Shown: positions 1 through 6,209 of the stretch, one piece after another
Numbering within the stretch: position 1 is the stretch's first letter
Layout: each line of letters begins with the position of its first letter
Assembly (NCBI GenBank): GCA_025454565.1
Contig: JALOOE010000058.1
Coordinates: 1-8,519 of the forward strand
From: Anaerolineae bacterium
Lineage (GTDB): Bacteria > Chloroflexota > Anaerolineae > CG2-30-64-16
Length of the DNA: 8,519 nucleotides
Reading direction: 5' to 3'
The notes under the pieces: model-generated
What the model saw: only the letters and a program-made list of their open reading frames with translations
What the model was told of the DNA's origin: nothing
Database searches by the model: none
Position numbers and translations under genes: made by a program

Positions 1-1
1 T

Positions 2-163
2 GCCTTGCGCAAGCAGACCGTCGAGCCGGTCTTCGGCATCATCAAATCGGTCATGGGCTTTCGCCAGTTCTCGCTGCGCGGTTTGAAGAAGGTCACGGGT
101 GAGTGGACGCTGGTCTGCCTGGCGTGGAACTTGAAGCGCATGGCCAAATTGCGCCCACAGTAG
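2..163 (+). CDS. IS1182-type (IS5/IS1182 group) transposase, C-terminal part
   Basis: This is the last 53 codons of a DDE transposase whose start lies to the left of the window. The reading frame begins at base 2 and ends at the TAG at 161-163. The visible peptide carries the motifs VEPVFGIIK, GFRQFSLRGL and WTLVCLAWNLKRM. In IS1182-family transposases this is the conserved tail that follows the catalytic glutamate; the E of VEPVFG is the likely third catalytic acid of the DDE triad. The enzyme would cut and join the ends of its own insertion sequence. A terminator-like hairpin and a terminal repeat follow at once, so the right end of the element is complete. No damage is seen in this part, but intactness of the whole gene cannot be judged. 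The family call rests on the recognisable C-terminal motif only. Confidence 0.85.
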   Translation, partial: ALRKQTVEPVFGIIKSVMGFRQFSLRGLKKVTGEWTLVCLAWNLKRMAKLRPQ

Positions 164-187
164 GGAAAAACGAGGGGAAAACCGTCG

Positions 188-221
188 AAAAGGCCGCAAA
201 GTCGACAAAATCCGGCCTTTT
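188..221 (+). terminator. Terminator-like hairpin after the IS1182-type transposase
   Basis: A perfect 9-bp inverted repeat, AAAAGGCCG at 188-196 and CGGCCTTTT at 213-221, encloses a 16-base loop. The GC core is flanked by A and T runs, so it could stop transcription in both directions. It lies 24 bases after the transposase stop codon and inside the element's right end. Confidence 0.55.
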
Positions 222-254
222 CATTCCGCATTGTGAAATTTGGCGGTTTTCCAA

Positions 255-277
255 ACCTCAAGTCCGACAGGCTGCTA
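255..277 (+). repeat. Right terminal inverted repeat of the IS1182-type element
   Basis: The stretch read on the minus strand starts CTAGCAGCCTGTCGGACTTG. Ends of the type CAGCCTGTCGGACTT are familiar from IS1182-family elements. It sits about 100 bases after the transposase stop, as expected for the right end. The left partner is outside the window, so the outer edge (274 or 277) and any target duplication cannot be fixed; CTAG at 274-277 could be target-derived. Confidence 0.5.
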
Positions 278-302
278 GCGCGTATCGAACGAATGGTTAG
301 AC
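278..302 (-). other. attC-like (integron recombination site) half-site
   Basis: On the minus strand this reads GTCTAACCATTCGTTC and then CGATACGCGC, up to the IS end. Class 1 integron cassette sites such as that of aadA1 begin GTCTAACAATTCGTTCAAGC, so the first 16 bases differ at one position. On the plus strand the core is GTTAGAC (296-302), which fits GTTRRRY. Only the R''-L'' side is present; the other half would lie beyond the IS, outside the window. Chance resemblance is possible because only about 16 bases match. Confidence 0.4.
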
Positions 303-317
303 ATCGGCTTCTCCGCA

Positions 318-396
318 TACGGTAGGCGACCTGGGTGTTGGCAGTGAAGTTGCGGATCTGCATCGCCGCGATCATGCGTTGGCGTAGCGGTGTCAT
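318..396 (-). pseudogene. Tyrosine recombinase (phage-integrase type), N-terminal remnant
   Basis: On the minus strand an ATG at 396-394 opens the peptide MTPLRQRMIAAMQIRNFTAN followed by TQVAY. This matches the usual start of the SAM-like (core-binding) N-terminal domain of tyrosine recombinases found next to IS91-type transposases, which begin MTPLRQRMIEDMQIRNFSPHTQ-AY. An AGGAG ribosome site (minus strand, 408-404) stands 7 bases before the ATG, so the start is well supported. Only about 26 codons match; after AYR the frame runs into unrelated residues, the attC-like site and the IS end. The catalytic R-H-R-Y domain is absent, so no activity is possible. An IS91 transposase remnant exists at about 6210, on the other strand and 6 kb away; the two need not come from one element. 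Confidence 0.6.
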
Positions 397-402
397 GGCA
401 AG

Positions 403-465
403 GCTCCTTCGCGAAGGTGAATGGGATGGGTGCGTGCAGCAAACCCATCCTTCGCCAAAAGGAGC
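403..465. promoter_or_regulatory. Large bulged stem-loop over the recombinase ribosome site
   Basis: Three nested pairs of complementary segments face each other around an 11-base loop (432-442): GCTCCTT (403-409) with AAGGAGC (459-465), GCGAAGG (411-417) with CCTTCGC (449-455), and GGATGGGT (424-431) with ACCCATCC (443-450). The last two share bases 449-450, so the middle and top stems compete by two pairs. Unpaired bulges lie at 410, 418-423 and 456-458. The minus-strand AGGAG of the recombinase gene is in the foot of the structure. It could hide the ribosome site in mRNA, or be a recombination or transposon-end site in DNA. Confidence 0.5.
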
Positions 466-831
466 ACTTCGGGGGATTCAGGATCGGGGGAGTGAAGCAG
501 ATGCAGCAGCGCGAACGGCAGTTGCTTTGCACGACGGTTGCATGAGATCTCCCGCGTCAGCGGTTTAGTACAATGGGAATATCACCGTCTAAGTGCGGTG
601 GAATGCGCAGGGAAAAAGGTCCTCGGCATTAAGGAAATCTTTCCATAAGGCCGCCCCAAGAGGCGGTAGGCGGCGAGTCCCCAGTACTCAAGCATTGCTT
701 GGGGTCGGGACTTATCGTGTCGAAACGAGGGGCGATAGGGCACGGTACCTTGCGGGGCCGTTAGGGGCGTCCTATCGTGATGTAGGACCTTCGTCGGCGA
801 AGAATGGTCAGCGCGAGGGCAAGGGGCGTAA
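466..831. other. Stretch without a recognised gene
   Basis: No frame here gives a recognisable protein. A plus-strand frame without an obvious start stays open from about 495 and ends in GKKVLGIKEIFP and TAA (646-648); it could be the tail of a broken gene but I do not recognise it. TAA at 829-831 in the frame before the TniQ start is preceded by further stops. The segment may hold decayed sequence from the gene that usually precedes tniQ, but nothing shows this directly. Confidence 0.4.
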
Positions 832-990
832 GTGGACATACCAATTGCGCAAGAGGAGCTTTTCGAAGACGCTCCGATTCTCGAATGGCTGCCTGACGAG
901 ACTCTGTTCAGTCTCGTGAGCCGTACGCATGTGCTGTGGGGGGCTTATGACCCGGGGCGCACTGCGAGCCTGCTGTTTGGAGGACGCCGC
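832..990 (+). pseudogene. TniQ/TnsD-family transposition protein, N-terminal fragment
   Basis: A GTG start at 832 follows an AAGGGG ribosome site (821-826) by five bases; TAA at 829-831 closes the frame just before. The peptide includes APILEWLPDETLFSLVSR, then THVLWGAY and LFGGRRKG. Proline-aspartate-glutamate-(S/T)-LFSL-SR-H, followed some 20-25 residues later by LFG, is the recognised opening of the TniQ domain (TniQ of Tn5053-like elements, TnsD of Tn7-like elements), which chooses the target site together with the TniB/TnsC ATPase. After about 53 codons the match stops: the expected HDFPS-type continuation is missing and the frame runs into the oppositely oriented pseudogene, ending at 1056 without further similarity. 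No tniA, tniB or terminal repeat is seen. The fragment cannot work alone. The junction position is an estimate. Confidence 0.6.
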
Positions 991-1585
991 AAGGGTAACA
1001 GACCACGACAAAGCTGCGCCATTGCCTCCCGCGCGAACAGATACCGGACCGTCTGATACTGGCCAGCACCGATCGCCCGCAGATGATCGGTAAAGCCGAT
1101 GTAGATCTGCTGACGCGACTTAACGGTGAGCTCGACCTCAACCGCGACGCGTGCGTCGTCGCGCTGGTAGAGCAGAACGGGCGTCTTTAAGCCCGACATC
1201 TCCACGAGCCGCGCGGGGGTAAGCGCATCGAGCGCCAGGCCCTCAGCGAGCACCAGCCGCTGCACCTGCAGATCGTGCGCACCGCGGTCACGCGCGACCG
1301 ATACTGCAACGCCTGCGGATACAACATCGCCGCCTCGCGCCGGCCATGCTCGGTCAGCATCAGCAGCGGCTCGGGATACGTCGGGTAGCGATGCTAGGCC
1401 AGCAACGCGGCACGCTCGGCCCAGCGCAACAGACGCACCGGCGGCGCCTTCACACCCACCGCCCCACCGATCAAGGCACGCGTGGTGAAGTGAAACACCA
1501 CCAGCTAGCGGTAGATCGCATGCAGGTTGTCATCCCGCCGCGCCACCCCACCCCGCCCCGTGAATTGCTCTGCGCCTATCCGCAT
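990..1585 (-). pseudogene. Decayed replication-relaxation-like (mobilisation-associated) protein
   Basis: On the minus strand an ATG at 1585, with GGAGG four bases upstream, opens a frame that is broken by TAG at codon 27 (1507-1505) and TAG at codon 64 (1396-1394). Between and after these stops it reads sensibly: DDNLHAIYR-stop-LVVFHFTTRAL, LLRWAERAALLA-stop-HRYPTYPEPLLM, LTEHGRREAAMLYPQALQ. It then shifts frame near 1300 and continues as AHDLQVQRLVLAEGLAL, VAVEVELTVKSRQQIY and GAGQYQTVRYLF. A short winged-helix-like N half with LTE-GRRE, then HDL-V, then a VEVEL-KS core is the pattern of replication-relaxation proteins (PF13814), often found beside mobilisation genes. It lies 99 bp after the TIR gene on the same strand, so it may once have been co-transcribed. 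The 3' end dissolves into the TniQ fragment. Family assignment is by motif memory only. Confidence 0.5.
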
Positions 1586-1684
1586 TGGGCCTCCGATGAA
1601 CACGATCGAAGGGCAGACAAGCGCCGGTCACAGCATCGCTACAGCGCGGCGTACACCTTGGTGGATCGGTAGCCCCGGGGGTGA

Positions 1685-4510
1685 TCACGGCCTGATCGCC
1701 GCGACACACAGCGGCTGAACCGGCTCCCGACCCACAAAGCGCTCCCAGTCCTGCTGTCCCAGGTTTCCAGGCAATCGCGCGCACAGACGCTCGATCAGCT
1801 CGCGCGGCCGCAGCGGCCAAACCGCCACCGTGTCGTCGTCGAGCACCGCCGCGACGGTTCGGCCGCTAGGGCTGAAGGCCACGCTTTGCACCTTGGCCGG
1901 ACTTTCGATGCGCGCGATCTCGCTCTGCGCCGCGATGTCCCACACCCGGATCGCCTGATCCCCAACCCCCAGCAAACGCCCATCCGCGCTGAACGCACAC
2001 TGCGGTGCCTGTCCGGCTTCATCCACAGTGCCAAGATCGCGCCCGCTGCTGATCTCGCGCACCGTGATGCGCGAACGGGCCGCGTGAATGGCCACGCGCG
2101 CGCCGTCCTGACTCAGTCCACACACGTTCGCTGCGAACCCGCCGCGGTCCCGCCCGATCGGCTCGACCTGGCCGGGTTGCATCGAGGGCAGCGCGAAGGT
2201 GCGCAGGGTGAGCGCCTCACCGATGCGCGAGGCGCGCGCCCGGGTGATCGCCACCACGCCATCGCGGTGAATCGTGAGCGCACCGGGGCGAGCGTCCAGG
2301 GAATCGGGCAACGAGACCACTGGCAACACGCGCAGCGGATCAAGTTGCCAGGCGTGGAGCTGCTTCTCTGTGGCCGCCACCAGCATGCCTCCTTCGGCAC
2401 TGATCGCCAACGCCTCGACCGCGCCGCTCAGCGGCACGCTGCCGCGCTCGCGCTCGCTGGCCGCATCAATCCAGCGCACGACACCCGAGCTGGCCACGGT
2501 GAGCAACGTTCCGTCGGCGCTGAAGCGCGCCGGGCCGGCACTCCCCAAGGAGGTCGGCTGATTCTGGTGGTCTGTGTCCAGCTCCACCCGTTGTAGCGAC
2601 ATCTCCTTGCCGGCATTGCCGAGCACAACCAGCGCACGCTCGTCCGGCGCGAACGCGATCGCTTGCGCGCCTGGCACTGTAGCCGCAGCCACGGCGTCGC
2701 CGCAGCGCGCCGGCACGCGCAATACGTCGATGCCGTCATTGACCACCACCGCGACGGTGGCGCCGTCGCGCGCGAACGCCGCGGCGGGCTCCATGCTCTG
2801 CATCGGGACCTCGGCGCCGACACAGCCGCGCACGCTGTCAAAGAGCAAGATCCGCCCGGCGCCTGCCGCCGCACCGCTCGTGGCGAAGGCGACGTAGTGG
2901 GCGTCGGGGCCGACCGCCACCGGCCAGGTCTCTGGCGGTGGCGCGAACCTGCGCACCAACCTGCCCTCAGGTGGCTCCCAGATCTCCAATTGCACCGGGT
3001 CCTCACCTCTGGATACGAGGAGGTGCTTCCCGTCGGCGCTGAATAGCGGCTTGCCAATCTCCTCGGTGTCGCCTCCGAGCACGTGCAACGGCGTCGCATC
3101 TCCGCTGCGTAGCTGCTCGACGCGCCAGACGGTGAGCGCCTTGCCGATCACACCGACCAGCAGCGCGCCATCGGGACTGAACACTGGATCGGTGACGAAC
3201 GGCAGCTCGGCCAGTGCCTGTTCGGCTCCCACTCTCCACAGGTGACTGACCGCGCCGTGCCAGCCGGCGCCCTGCGAATACTGCTGGCTGGAGGTGAGCA
3301 ACTCGGCGCCACCGATGTTGAGCGCGGCATAGCTCGTGGTGCCGGCCAGCTGCACCACGCCACGTGCGCCTGGCTTGGCGACGGCGCGGACTTCGATCTG
3401 TCCGGAACGATGGTTCGGTTCGATCGCCGCGATGGCGCCCCCATCGGGACTCAGCACCACCTTGGCGGCGCTGGCGGACTCGGATCGCTCGCCAGAGTCA
3501 TCGCTCAGCGGTGCGGTCCAGATCGCACTGACTGATGGGCTGGCCGCCACCAGTTCGCCGCGCGTGCCGAACACGAGCGCCTGGAAGTCAGCCCCATGCG
3601 GCACACCGGCCAGGCGCACGATGCGTTCAGGAAGGGCCGCGAGCACCCGGCGCACCGCGACATCGGCTTCGACCAGCCGCTCCCCGACCGCCTCGACCCG
3701 GCGCAGCGCTTCGCCCGCCAGATGCGCACCGATGTGCATGCGGCTGGTGTCGTTGGAGTACTCGAGCGGCGCATCGCGCACCCGTTCTGCAGCGGCGGCC
3801 AGGCGCCTGGCCACCGCGACCGCTTCCTGCCGAGCGGTCTCGATGCGCTGCAACCAGGCGAGCGTGCCGAAAGTGGCGATCAGCACCAGGGCGATCGCAC
3901 CGATGCCCAGTTGGAGGGTGCGACGTCGCGTGGCCTGGCGCCGGCTGTCGAGGATGTAACGTGTCTGCAGCTCGGTCGGTGGTGGGGCCTTGTTCGGCCC
4001 GTTAGTCAGCCAGCGCTCGGCCTGTTCCAAATCCGCGCCACGTAGCGTGAGACTCGTCTCGCGCTGGCGTCGATCCCATTCGATCGCCCGGACCAGCAGC
4101 CGCGTATGCGCCTCGACCCACTCGAGATCGGTCTCTACGGCGCTGAGCAATGTATCGAGCGTCGGCTTGAACGCCGCGTCGGCGAAGACGATCCAATTTA
4201 GCCGCGCCAACTCCGGCGGCGTCTTCGTCGGCTCCACCGTCCGGCACACCACCGGGATCAGGCGCTTGTGATGCGTCACCGCATGCGCCAGTTCCTGCGC
4301 ACACACAGTACTGGCGATCGAATCCGGACTGAGCACGAACACCACCGCTTCGGCCGCCTCAATCGCACGGTGGATCTCGCGCATCCAGTCCGCGGTGGGC
4401 GGGATGCCTTCCCAGTCGACCCAGGTCTCGCGCCCGCGCGCGACGATGCCTTCGTGCAACTGGCGCACGAACGCGGCATCACGACGCGAGTAGGAGACGA
4501 AGATCGCCAT
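1685..4510 (-). CDS. TIR domain - transmembrane helix - WD40-like beta-propeller protein
   Basis: This 941-residue protein is probably a sensor-effector of the conflict/defence type. Residues 1-130 form a TIR domain: MAIFVSYSRRD is strand A with the usual SYS start, WVDWEGIPPTADW the BB region, FVLSPDSIAS strand C, and Glu73 in STVCAQEL sits where catalytic TIRs keep the glutamate that cleaves NAD+. Residues 131-197 are a linker conserved in this family (HTRLL-RAIEWDRR, LRGADLEQAERWL, PPPTELQ-YI-DSR). A hydrophobic helix at 199-219 follows the basic stretch RRQATRRRT, then a helical segment to about 245. The rest holds about 12 strands of the xFSxDG type (for example FSPDGALL, FSADGKHLL, FSADGRLLGVG with IRVWDI), enough for about two propellers. 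It ends with WPLRPRELIERLC, a common C-terminus of bacterial TIR/NACHT-WD40 proteins. Start: ATG at 4510, no clear ribosome site. NADase activity and phage defence are inferences. Confidence 0.85.
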   Translation of the reverse strand: MAIFVSYSRRDAAFVRQLHEGIVARGRETWVDWEGIPPTADWMREIHRAIEAAEAVVFVLSPDSIASTVCAQELAHAVTHHKRLIPVVCRTVEPTKTPPELARLNWIVFADAAFKPTLDTLLSAVETDLEWVEAHTRLLVRAIEWDRRQRETSLTLRGADLEQAERWLTNGPNKAPPPTELQTRYILDSRRQATRRRTLQLGIGAIALVLIATFGTLAWLQRIETARQEAVAVARRLAAAAERVRDAPLEYSNDTSRMHIGAHLAGEALRRVEAVGERLVEADVAVRRVLAALPERIVRLAGVPHGADFQALVFGTRGELVAASPSVSAIWTAPLSDDSGERSESASAAKVVLSPDGGAIAAIEPNHRSGQIEVRAVAKPGARGVVQLAGTTSYAALNIGGAELLTSSQQYSQGAGWHGAVSHLWRVGAEQALAELPFVTDPVFSPDGALLVGVIGKALTVWRVEQLRSGDATPLHVLGGDTEEIGKPLFSADGKHLLVSRGEDPVQLEIWEPPEGRLVRRFAPPPETWPVAVGPDAHYVAFATSGAAAGAGRILLFDSVRGCVGAEVPMQSMEPAAAFARDGATVAVVVNDGIDVLRVPARCGDAVAAATVPGAQAIAFAPDERALVVLGNAGKEMSLQRVELDTDHQNQPTSLGSAGPARFSADGTLLTVASSGVVRWIDAASERERGSVPLSGAVEALAISAEGGMLVAATEKQLHAWQLDPLRVLPVVSLPDSLDARPGALTIHRDGVVAITRARASRIGEALTLRTFALPSMQPGQVEPIGRDRGGFAANVCGLSQDGARVAIHAARSRITVREISSGRDLGTVDEAGQAPQCAFSADGRLLGVGDQAIRVWDIAAQSEIARIESPAKVQSVAFSPSGRTVAAVLDDDTVAVWPLRPRELIERLCARLPGNLGQQDWERFVGREPVQPLCVAAIRP

Positions 4511-4570
4511 GCGCCGAGTCTACACCGCTGCATCGGCGGGAGACATACGCTTGCGGACCTACCGCGGTGC

Positions 4571-4608
4571 GGGGACCTGGGGTTGTAAGCCAGAACAGCC
4601 GAGACTTC
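4571..4608. repeat. Candidate terminal repeat of a Tn3-family transposon
   Basis: A stretch of 38 bases begins GGGGACCTGGGGTTG and lies two bases beyond the transposase stop codon (4611). Tn3-family elements have about 38-bp terminal repeats starting GGGG, usually close after the tnpA stop, so size, position and outer bases fit. The partner repeat is missing from the window, so this rests on context alone. Confidence 0.4.
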
Positions 4609-4610
4609 CG

Positions 4611-4889
4611 TCACCCCAACTCCAGCCCCGCCACGAGAGCATCCAGGTCGATCACCTTGCCATTACTGAGGAAGGTGTAGTCCCCGTTCAGCTGGATGTG
4701 CCGCCAAGCTGCCGGCGAAATCTGCGTGATCAGCGCCAGTGTCTTGGTGTTGCCGCTTGCCTCGAACTTCGTCAGGAGCCGCGACAGGATGGCCGAGTTG
4801 TAGTAGATGATTGCGTTGGCGATCAGGCGCGCGCACTGGTTGAGCATGAACGGCATCGCCATGAGTTCGGCCATCGCTTGGTAGTTCGA
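4611..4889 (-). pseudogene. tnpA: Tn3-family transposase (TnpA), C-terminal fragment
   Basis: The minus-strand frame carries the C-terminal end of a Tn3-type DDE transposase: YQAMAELMAMPFMLNQ, CARLIANAIIYYNSAILS, SPAAWRHIQLNGDYTF and DLDALVAGLELG, then TGA (4613-4611). The patterns N-AR-I-NAI-YYN, SP-AWRHI and the closing D-DAL are typical of this family, whose full proteins are about 1000 residues. Only about 92 codons remain. The frame stays open to 5048, but residues beyond 4889 do not look like TnpA, so the break is near 4889. The catalytic residues are absent, so the fragment is dead. It points toward the TIR gene, which starts about 60 bp past the presumed transposon end. Confidence 0.75.
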
Positions 4890-5097
4890 CCGTCGACCGT
4901 CCGCCGCGTGCGACGCCGGGCACGTGCGTGCCTGCGGCCGCCATGTGCAACCGGCGCGCACGTCGGCGGGCGCGCGTCTCCCGCGCACCGCCGAAAAACA
5001 CCCCCACAGCGGCGCGCAACCATCCCATCTCCCCGACCGCTCGGTCACGTCAACCCGTGATAACCTGATCCGCTGACACTGGGTACGGTTGAATTGC
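4890..5097. other. CpG-rich stretch without a recognised gene
   Basis: This filler between two broken genes is rich in CGCG and GCGC runs, especially 4910-5030. Minus-strand frames stay open through it (to 5048 and 5028), which is expected at this base composition. No motif, tRNA or repeat is recognised. Confidence 0.4.
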
Positions 5098-5427
5098 CTA
5101 TCCTTTCATATCTCCGGTTACAGCGAAATGGCTGAAGTCGGGCACCGTGGGAAGGATGGCAGATGCATCGGCGTAGGAGCCGCCGGGTTGGCTCAGCAGC
5201 AACGCGTTGGTTTCGCCGGAGAACGGTGCTTGGTCGTAGCCGTGGGCAGCAACGAAGACATCCAGGAGCCCATCGCCGTTGATGTCACCAAAAATGATCT
5301 GCCGCGGATGGGTTCGCGCTGGGGGATTGGGACCGAAGGCTGCCACCGACCCATTCCGGTCATTGGCACTCGGGAACATCGGATGACCGCACCTGAGCAC
5401 GCTGCGGACGTTCGGTTGAGCAGCCAA
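5098..5427 (-). pseudogene. VCBS/FG-GAP repeat protein fragment
   Basis: The minus-strand frame gives 109 residues. The informative part is PRQIIFGDINGDGLLDVFVA, then AHGYD, NALLLSQPGGSYADASA and LPTVPDFSHFAVTGDMKG before TAG at 5100-5098. D-N-D-G followed by D-FVA is the calcium-binding loop of VCBS/FG-GAP propeller repeats, found in large secreted or surface proteins. The closing GDMKG stands where the next GD-(D/N)-GD loop would start, so the protein is cut inside a repeat. Residues upstream of about 5330 have no clear match and the ATG at 5427 has no convincing ribosome site. One repeat of an originally much larger exported protein is left; it is not expected to work. Confidence 0.55.
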
Positions 5428-5546
5428 CGATCATCCCCATCTGAGCAAACCGCTCTCGCCGCTACGCCTGATGCCCGCCCGTGCGCCCCCGCCTCGGGAG
5501 ATACAGGGCGTCACCCTGGGCGAAGTGGGATTCGGACAACTTTTAA

Positions 5547-5573
5547 TTGGCTCTCAGGTCCAAGTGCTATATT
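5547..5573 (+). promoter_or_regulatory. Possible sigma70-type promoter of the lectin gene
   Basis: TATATT at 5568-5573 is a good -10 candidate in an AT-richer patch. TTGGCT at 5547-5552 could be the -35, but the 15-base spacer is short. Transcription would start about 85 bases before the lectin start codon. Low certainty. Confidence 0.3.
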
Positions 5574-5666
5574 GACGCTGCTTGATGAAGGCTCATACAC
5601 CCTCGTCGGTGCCGTTGGATTTCTTGTCCTTTTGCTCAGTTCCGTTTCTTCGCAAGGAGACCCAAC

Positions 5667-6209
5667 ATGACAATCTTCCGTCGCACACCAGCCGGCCTCG
5701 TTGCGTCAGGCGTGTTCATCCTCGGGCTGTTCTTCGCCTCAGGTGCCGTAACGTACGGCCAGCCAATCACCAACCAACGCGTGATGCTCATTAACGCCCA
5801 AACCGGCAAGTGCCTGACGATCGCCGGGGGGCGGAGCACCGACAACAATGTGACGGCTCTTCAGTTCGACTGCGACGGCGATCCGTCTCGCTCCTGGAGC
5901 ATCAACGCGACCAGCGGCGGCGTCTACCAGGTCAGCAACGTGCAGACCGGCAAGTGCCTGACGATCGCCGGGGGGCGGAGCACCGACAACAACGTGGAGG
6001 CTCTTCAGTTCAACTGCGACAACGATCCGTCGCGCACCTGGAGGATCACCGCGACCGGCGGCGGCGTCTACCAGATCAGCAACGTGCAGACCGGCAAGTG
6101 CCTGACGATCGCCGGGGGGCGGAGCACCGACAACAACGTGACGGCTCTTCAGTTCAACTGTGACAGTGATCCGTCGCGCACATGGAGGATCCGCCCGGCT
6201 GTACAGTGA
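5667..6209 (+). CDS. Secreted ricin-B-like (beta-trefoil) lectin of three near-identical repeats
   Basis: The 180-residue protein starts at ATG 5667 with AAGGAGA (5654-5660) six bases upstream. Residues 1 to about 31 are a Sec signal peptide (RR, then a hydrophobic run LVASGVFILGLFFASGAV). The mature part is three copies of a 48-residue unit starting at residues 45, 93 and 141: QTGKCLTIAGGRSTDNNV, then ALQF(D/N)CD and DPSR(S/T)W. Three such lobes make one complete beta-trefoil of the ricin-B fold, which binds sugars. Each lobe keeps the cysteine pair (49/69, 97/117, 145/165), a likely disulfide, which suits export. The family's QxW signature is RxW here. There is no catalytic domain, so it is probably a stand-alone exported carbohydrate-binding protein; its target is unknown. 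The stop codon lies at the edge of the IS91 remnant, so a native terminator is missing. It could also be a cut-down tail of a larger enzyme, but signal peptide and ribosome site argue against this. Confidence 0.8.
   Translation: MTIFRRTPAGLVASGVFILGLFFASGAVTYGQPITNQRVMLINAQTGKCLTIAGGRSTDNNVTALQFDCDGDPSRSWSINATSGGVYQVSNVQTGKCLTIAGGRSTDNNVEALQFNCDNDPSRTWRITATGGGVYQISNVQTGKCLTIAGGRSTDNNVTALQFNCDSDPSRTWRIRPAVQ
5799..6206 (+). repeat. Three 144-bp tandem repeats inside the lectin gene
   Basis: Units start at 5799, 5943 and 6087; the third is cut by the stop codon. Units 2 and 3 differ at only a handful of bases over their first 108. Each has the same G6 run (5826-5831, 5970-5975, 6114-6119). The high DNA identity suggests recent duplication or gene conversion. 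Confidence 0.85.

Noticed and set aside
495..648. Open frame without start codon ending in GKKVLGIKEIFP
   Set aside because: There is no start, ribosome site or recognised motif, so it is mentioned only as part of the gene-free stretch.
1394..1507. Two in-frame TAG codons as a sign of TAG recoding
   Set aside because: The same frame also has a frameshift, and other genes here (IS1182 transposase, VCBS fragment) appear to use TAG as stop. Decay of CAG-like codons is simpler.
1886..2596. Plus-strand frame of 236 codons opposite the TIR-propeller gene
   Set aside because: It is a shadow of the GC-rich propeller coding sequence and its residue mix (His, Arg, Ala rich) is typical of a shadow frame.
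4611..5048. Full-length reading of the Tn3 transposase frame from an ATG at 5048
   Set aside because: Residues beyond 4889 do not resemble TnpA; the upstream part is only an accidental open extension.
5799..6206. Regular repeats as a CRISPR array
   Set aside because: The period is 144 bp, the units are coding and in frame, and there are no short unique spacers.
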